From Gammaproteobacteria bacterium (lineage in GTDB: Bacteria > Pseudomonadota > Gammaproteobacteria > Xanthomonadales > Xanthomonadaceae), in the NCBI GenBank assembly GCA_030431185.1, contig JAUIJO010000129.1:1-9240 (forward strand): a stretch of DNA of 9,240 bases, written 5' to 3'. The position numbers and the translations under genes were made by a program. Every line of letters begins with the position of its first letter. Within the stretch, counting starts at the first letter, position 1. Positions 6,414 through 9,240 of the stretch are shown piece by piece. The notes under the pieces are model-generated. The model was not told the DNA's origin and ran no database searches. It saw nothing but the letters and a program-made list of their open reading frames with translations.

Positions 6414-8603
6414 CTACATCCGCTGCACGCCCAGCACGACGTTGAGGCGGCGCACGCGACGTATCACGTTGGCCAGGTGGCGGCGGTCCGCGACCTCGAT
6501 CGAGAAGCGCATCGCGGCGACGTGGGTGTCGCGCTCCAGGTATTCCACCCGGTCGATGTTGGACTCGGCGTCGGCCACCGCCGCGGCCACCTGGGCCAGC
6601 GCGCCGGGTCGATTGTCGACGTCGATCTTCAGCGCCGCCGCGAAATCCCCCGATACTTCGCGGTCCCACCCGATCGGCACCCAGCGGTCCGGCGACTTGC
6701 GGTACTCGGCGACATTGGGGCAATCGAGCCGGTGCACCACCACGCCCTTGCCGGCCGTGTGGTAGCCCATGATGTCGTCGCCCGGCACCGGCAGGCAGCA
6801 TTGGGCGAAGCTGATGACGCCGCGCTCGGCGCCGGTGATGAGGATCTTCTCGTCCGGCAGGCGGGCGCGGACCGCCTGGCGCCGCTCGGGACCGCCCGGC
6901 GTCTCCCGTGCGAGCGCCTGCGCGACCTGGCTGGGCATGCGGTTGCCCAGGGCGATCTCGGCCAGCAACGCCTCCAGGCGCGGATAGCGATGGTCGACCA
7001 GGTAGGCGTCGATGCGTACCTGGGGCACGCGGTCGAGCGAGGTGTCCAGCCCTTCCAGCGCGCGGTCGAGCATGCGGTGGCCGAGCTGGACCGCGTCCTC
7101 GTGGCCGATCTGCTTGAGCTGCTGGCGTATCGCGGTACGGGCCTTCCCCGACACCACGAACTCGAGCCACTGCGGCTTGGGCGTCGACGAGCGCGCGGTG
7201 ATCACTTCCACGCGCTGGCCGCTCGCCAGCCGGGTGCGCAGCGGCGACAGCTTGCCGTCCACCCGCGCGGCCACCGCCATGTTGCCGACATCGGTATGCA
7301 CGGCATAGGCGAAGTCCAGCGCCGTGGCGTTGCGCGGCAACGACAGGATGTCGCCCTTCGGGGTGAACAGGTAGACCTCGTCGGGGAACAGGTCGACCTT
7401 GACGTTCTCCAGGAACTCGAGCGAGGAGCCGGTGTCGTGCTGCGACTCGACCAGGCCGGTGATCCAGTGGTGGGCCCGGCTCTGCGCACTGTTCGGACCT
7501 TCCGCGCCATCCTTGTAGGACCAGTGCGCGGCCACGCCCTTCTCGGCGACCAGGTCCATCTCCTCGGTGCGGATCTGCACCTCCACCGGCGAACCGTAGG
7601 GGCCGAACAGCACCGTGTGCAGCGACTGGTAGCCGTTCGCCTTGGGAATGGCGATGAAGTCGCGGAAACGCGCGTCCAGCGGCTTGTAGGTCGCATGCAC
7701 CACGCCGAGCGCGTGGTAACAGTCGGGCACGGCCCGCACCACGATGCGGAAGCCGAACACGTCCATCACCTGGGTGAAGTTCTTGTTCTCCGCGCGCATC
7801 TTCGTATAGATGCTCCAGGGCGACTTCACCCGGCTCACCAGGCGGTGCTGCAGCTTCTCCTTGGCCAGGCGCTGGGCCAGGTTGGCCTCGATCTGCACCA
7901 GCGCCTCGCGCCGCACCACCGGCTGGGTCCGGATCCGCTTCTCGATGACGGCATGGCGCCAGGGATGCAGCGCGCGGAAGCCCAGGTCCTGCAGCTCGGC
8001 CTTGATCAGGTTCATGCCCAGGCGTTGGGCGATCGGCGCATAGATGTCCAGCGTCTCGCGGGCGATGCGATGGCGCGCCTCGGCATTCTGGGCGCCGAGC
8101 GTGCGCATGTTGTGCAGGCGGTCGGCCAGCTTGATCAGGATGACGCGCAGGTCGCGCGACATCGCCAGCAGCATCTTGCGGAAGCTCTCGGCGGTGGCCT
8201 CGGCGCGGTCGCGGAACTGCAGTTTGTCGAGCTTGGTGACGCCGTCGACGAGCTCGGCCACCGTCTCGCCGAACTCGTCGGCCAGGCACTCCCGGGTGAC
8301 CGGGGTGTCCTCGATGGTGTCGTGCAGGATCGCCGCGATCAGGGTCTCGGCGTCAAGGCCCTGCTCGGCCAGCACCTGCGCCACCGCGACGGGATGGGTG
8401 ATGTAGGGCTCGCCGGACTTGCGGGTCTGCCCCGCATGCGCGGCCGCACCGACCGCCCACGCCCGCCGCAGGCGGACGCGTTGCGTCTCGTCCAGGTACC
8501 CGGCGGCATGCTCCATGGCCTGCATGTAGTCGGGCAGCGATTCGAAATCGCTGGCCGGCGGCGCGAGCGCGTTCGGGTGGGCAGGGTCGGGACGGGCTGA
8601 CAT
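6414..8603 (-). CDS. spoT: Bifunctional (p)ppGpp synthetase/hydrolase
   Basis: SpoT degrades and makes the stringent-response alarmones ppGpp and pppGpp in the cytoplasm. The 729 residues show the full long-RSH layout. The HD hydrolase domain (about 45-200) keeps HAGQTRKSGEPYITHP (56-71), LHDTIED (93-99) and KLADRLHNMRTL (158-169). The synthetase domain (about 240-365) has RVKSPWSIYTKM, DVFGFRI, RFRDFIAIPKANGYQSLHT (312-330) and EVQIRT (341-346). A TGS domain lies at about 405-470 (VYLFTPKGDILSLP), then a conserved Cys/His region (CCLPVPGDDI, 602-611; HRLDC, 624-628) and a C-terminal ACT domain (655-729). An intact HD motif and RxxD rather than the ExDD of RelA favour a SpoT-type bifunctional enzyme; the usual Lys of RxKD is Arg here (Arg314). 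An in-frame TAG four codons before the ATG fixes the 5' limit, and there is no Shine-Dalgarno. It lies between rpoZ and ridA as in relatives. Confidence 0.97.
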   Translation of the reverse strand: MSARPDPAHPNALAPPASDFESLPDYMQAMEHAAGYLDETQRVRLRRAWAVGAAAHAGQTRKSGEPYITHPVAVAQVLAEQGLDAETLIAAILHDTIEDTPVTRECLADEFGETVAELVDGVTKLDKLQFRDRAEATAESFRKMLLAMSRDLRVILIKLADRLHNMRTLGAQNAEARHRIARETLDIYAPIAQRLGMNLIKAELQDLGFRALHPWRHAVIEKRIRTQPVVRREALVQIEANLAQRLAKEKLQHRLVSRVKSPWSIYTKMRAENKNFTQVMDVFGFRIVVRAVPDCYHALGVVHATYKPLDARFRDFIAIPKANGYQSLHTVLFGPYGSPVEVQIRTEEMDLVAEKGVAAHWSYKDGAEGPNSAQSRAHHWITGLVESQHDTGSSLEFLENVKVDLFPDEVYLFTPKGDILSLPRNATALDFAYAVHTDVGNMAVAARVDGKLSPLRTRLASGQRVEVITARSSTPKPQWLEFVVSGKARTAIRQQLKQIGHEDAVQLGHRMLDRALEGLDTSLDRVPQVRIDAYLVDHRYPRLEALLAEIALGNRMPSQVAQALARETPGGPERRQAVRARLPDEKILITGAERGVISFAQCCLPVPGDDIMGYHTAGKGVVVHRLDCPNVAEYRKSPDRWVPIGWDREVSGDFAAALKIDVDNRPGALAQVAAAVADAESNIDRVEYLERDTHVAAMRFSIEVADRRHLANVIRRVRRLNVVLGVQRM

Positions 8604-8609
8604 GAAAGC

Positions 8610-8638
8610 AATCTAAGGGGCGGCAACCGCCCTTGCAA
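8610..8638 (-). promoter_or_regulatory. Candidate spoT promoter giving a leaderless transcript
   Basis: On the minus strand, TTGCAA (8633-8638) and TAGATT (8610-8615) are separated by 17 bp and fit the -35/-10 pattern (4/6 and TAnnnT). The -10 box ends six bases before the spoT ATG (8603), so transcription would begin at or next to the A of the start codon. The spacer holds a palindrome, GGGCGG-3-CCGCCC (8618-8632), possibly a binding site. Confidence 0.45.
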
Positions 8639-8862
8639 TGCAGCACGGCCCTTGGAACGCCGGGATGACCGCCCGTTCAGCGCCTGTTTTCGACCGGCGG
8701 GGCCGGATCGTCCCCGACCTCGGCCTCCAGGGAGCGCACAAGCGGGCGCGCCACCGGCCCGTGGACGCGCGCCTCCGCAGGCCGGAGCGGCGCGGGAGCT
8801 GGCGCGACCGCCGCGCCTGCGGTGATCCGTCGCGGCCCGCCGGGTCCACCCGCCAAAACGCA
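8639..8862. other. GC-rich rpoZ-spoT spacer with no gene recognised
   Basis: Together with the flanking promoter and terminator this makes a 329-bp gap between spoT and rpoZ. Several open frames cross it in both directions, but all have arginine/proline-rich composition typical of GC-rich noncoding or shadow frames, none has a ribosome binding site, and none shows a family motif. Only weak imperfect inverted repeats are visible (around 8775-8815). I see no RNA gene or known repeat. Confidence 0.6.
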
Positions 8863-8886
8863 ACGGCCCCGCCAAGGCGGGGCCGT
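8863..8886 (-). terminator. Intrinsic terminator of rpoZ
   Basis: Arms ACGGCCCCGCC (8863-8873) and GGCGGGGCCGT (8876-8886) are perfectly complementary, giving a 10-bp stem with a 4-base loop. Read on the minus strand it is followed by TGCGTTTT, a modest U-rich tail, and begins 46 bases after the rpoZ stop codon. It should end most rpoZ transcripts before spoT. Confidence 0.8.
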
Positions 8887-8932
8887 CGAGGGAGCCGGCC
8901 GCAATGGGCCGGACCCAGCCTGCGTGGGCTTG

Positions 8933-9232
8933 TTACTCGTCGTTCTTGGACATGTCCTCGTCCGCCACCACTTCGGCGGCCGCCCACTCCAGGGCTTCGC
9001 GCTCCTTGCGCTCGCGCTCGGTCTTCTCGACGGCATCGATGTAGTCGGCGTCGACTTCACGGGCCGCGATCTCGCGCAGCGCCAGCACGGTGGGCTTGTC
9101 GTTGGACTCGGAATTGTCGAGCATCGGCTCGACGTTGTTGGCCAGCTGGCGCGCGCGCTTGGCGGCCAACATGACCAGTTCGAAGCGGTTGTCGACCACT
9201 TCCAGGCAATCTTCAACGGTGATGCGGGCCAT
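8933..9232 (-). CDS. rpoZ: DNA-directed RNA polymerase omega subunit
   Basis: Omega is the small RNA polymerase subunit that helps fold and hold beta-prime and forms part of a ppGpp-binding site in Proteobacteria. The 99-residue protein begins MARITVEDCLEVVDNRFELVMLAAKRARQL, the conserved omega N-terminus with the helix that packs on beta-prime, followed by NDKPTVLALREIAAREV (44-60), another family hallmark. The acidic C-terminus (EALEWAAAEVVADEDMSKNDE) resembles xanthomonad omegas as I remember them. The ATG at 9232 has GGAG at 9237-9240, four bases upstream, at the edge of the window. A strong hairpin terminator follows the stop. Its usual upstream partner gmk would lie outside the window. 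Omega and SpoT being neighbours links a ppGpp target with the ppGpp enzyme, as in E. coli. Confidence 0.97.
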   Translation of the reverse strand: MARITVEDCLEVVDNRFELVMLAAKRARQLANNVEPMLDNSESNDKPTVLALREIAAREVDADYIDAVEKTERERKEREALEWAAAEVVADEDMSKNDE

Positions 9233-9240
9233 GGGGCTCC

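Noticed and set aside
6477..8600. A 707-codon plus-strand open frame, and a 743-codon minus-strand frame at 6058-8289, over spoT
   Set aside because: Both are shadows of the clearly recognisable SpoT frame and show biased, motif-free composition.
8638..9174. A 178-codon plus-strand frame covering the rpoZ-spoT spacer and rpoZ
   Set aside because: It has no ribosome binding site, crosses the rpoZ terminator and gene in antisense, and its Arg/Pro-rich product matches nothing I recognise.

Overview
The window looks like a GC-rich gammaproteobacterial chromosome, most likely Xanthomonadaceae/Lysobacteraceae (Lysobacter, Luteimonas or Xanthomonas relatives). The reasons are the rpoZ-spoT-ridA gene order, an omega subunit and SpoT that resemble xanthomonad versions as I remember them, strong G/C preference at third codon positions, and a large TonB-dependent receptor. 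The family placement is inference; no 16S or other decisive marker is present. I see no tRNA, rRNA, CRISPR array, insertion sequence or phage gene.

Right part (5951-9232, minus strand, housekeeping): rpoZ (RNA polymerase omega), then a GC-rich gap holding a strong intrinsic terminator, then the bifunctional (p)ppGpp synthetase/hydrolase spoT, then ridA (enamine/imine deaminase). spoT has no visible ribosome binding site. A promoter-like sequence ends six bases before its ATG, and an in-frame stop lies just upstream, so it may be read from a leaderless mRNA uncoupled from rpoZ. ridA follows spoT after 78 bp without a clear terminator and is probably co-transcribed.

Left part (1-5945, accessory-looking): an AraC-family regulator on the plus strand faces away from a three-gene minus-strand set: a parallel beta-helix lipoprotein, a diheme c-type cytochrome lipoprotein whose GTG start overlaps the previous stop by 8 bp, and a TonB-dependent outer-membrane receptor whose 3' end lies outside the window. 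The first two match the 'pair-forming' beta-helix family and the SO2930/HNE_0200-type diheme cytochrome family, which recur as neighbours but have, to my knowledge, no established function. A perfect 11-bp inverted repeat sits in the divergent promoter region and is the obvious candidate operator. Two strong GC-rich hairpins separate the cytochrome gene from the receptor gene.

Reading of the whole: the regulator probably senses a small molecule and controls a cell-envelope module in which the receptor imports (or the lipoproteins bind and oxidise) an unidentified compound. This module is the most interesting part of the window. Its AraC gene meets ridA tail to tail with only 5 bp between stop codons, which marks the junction of accessory and core gene sets.
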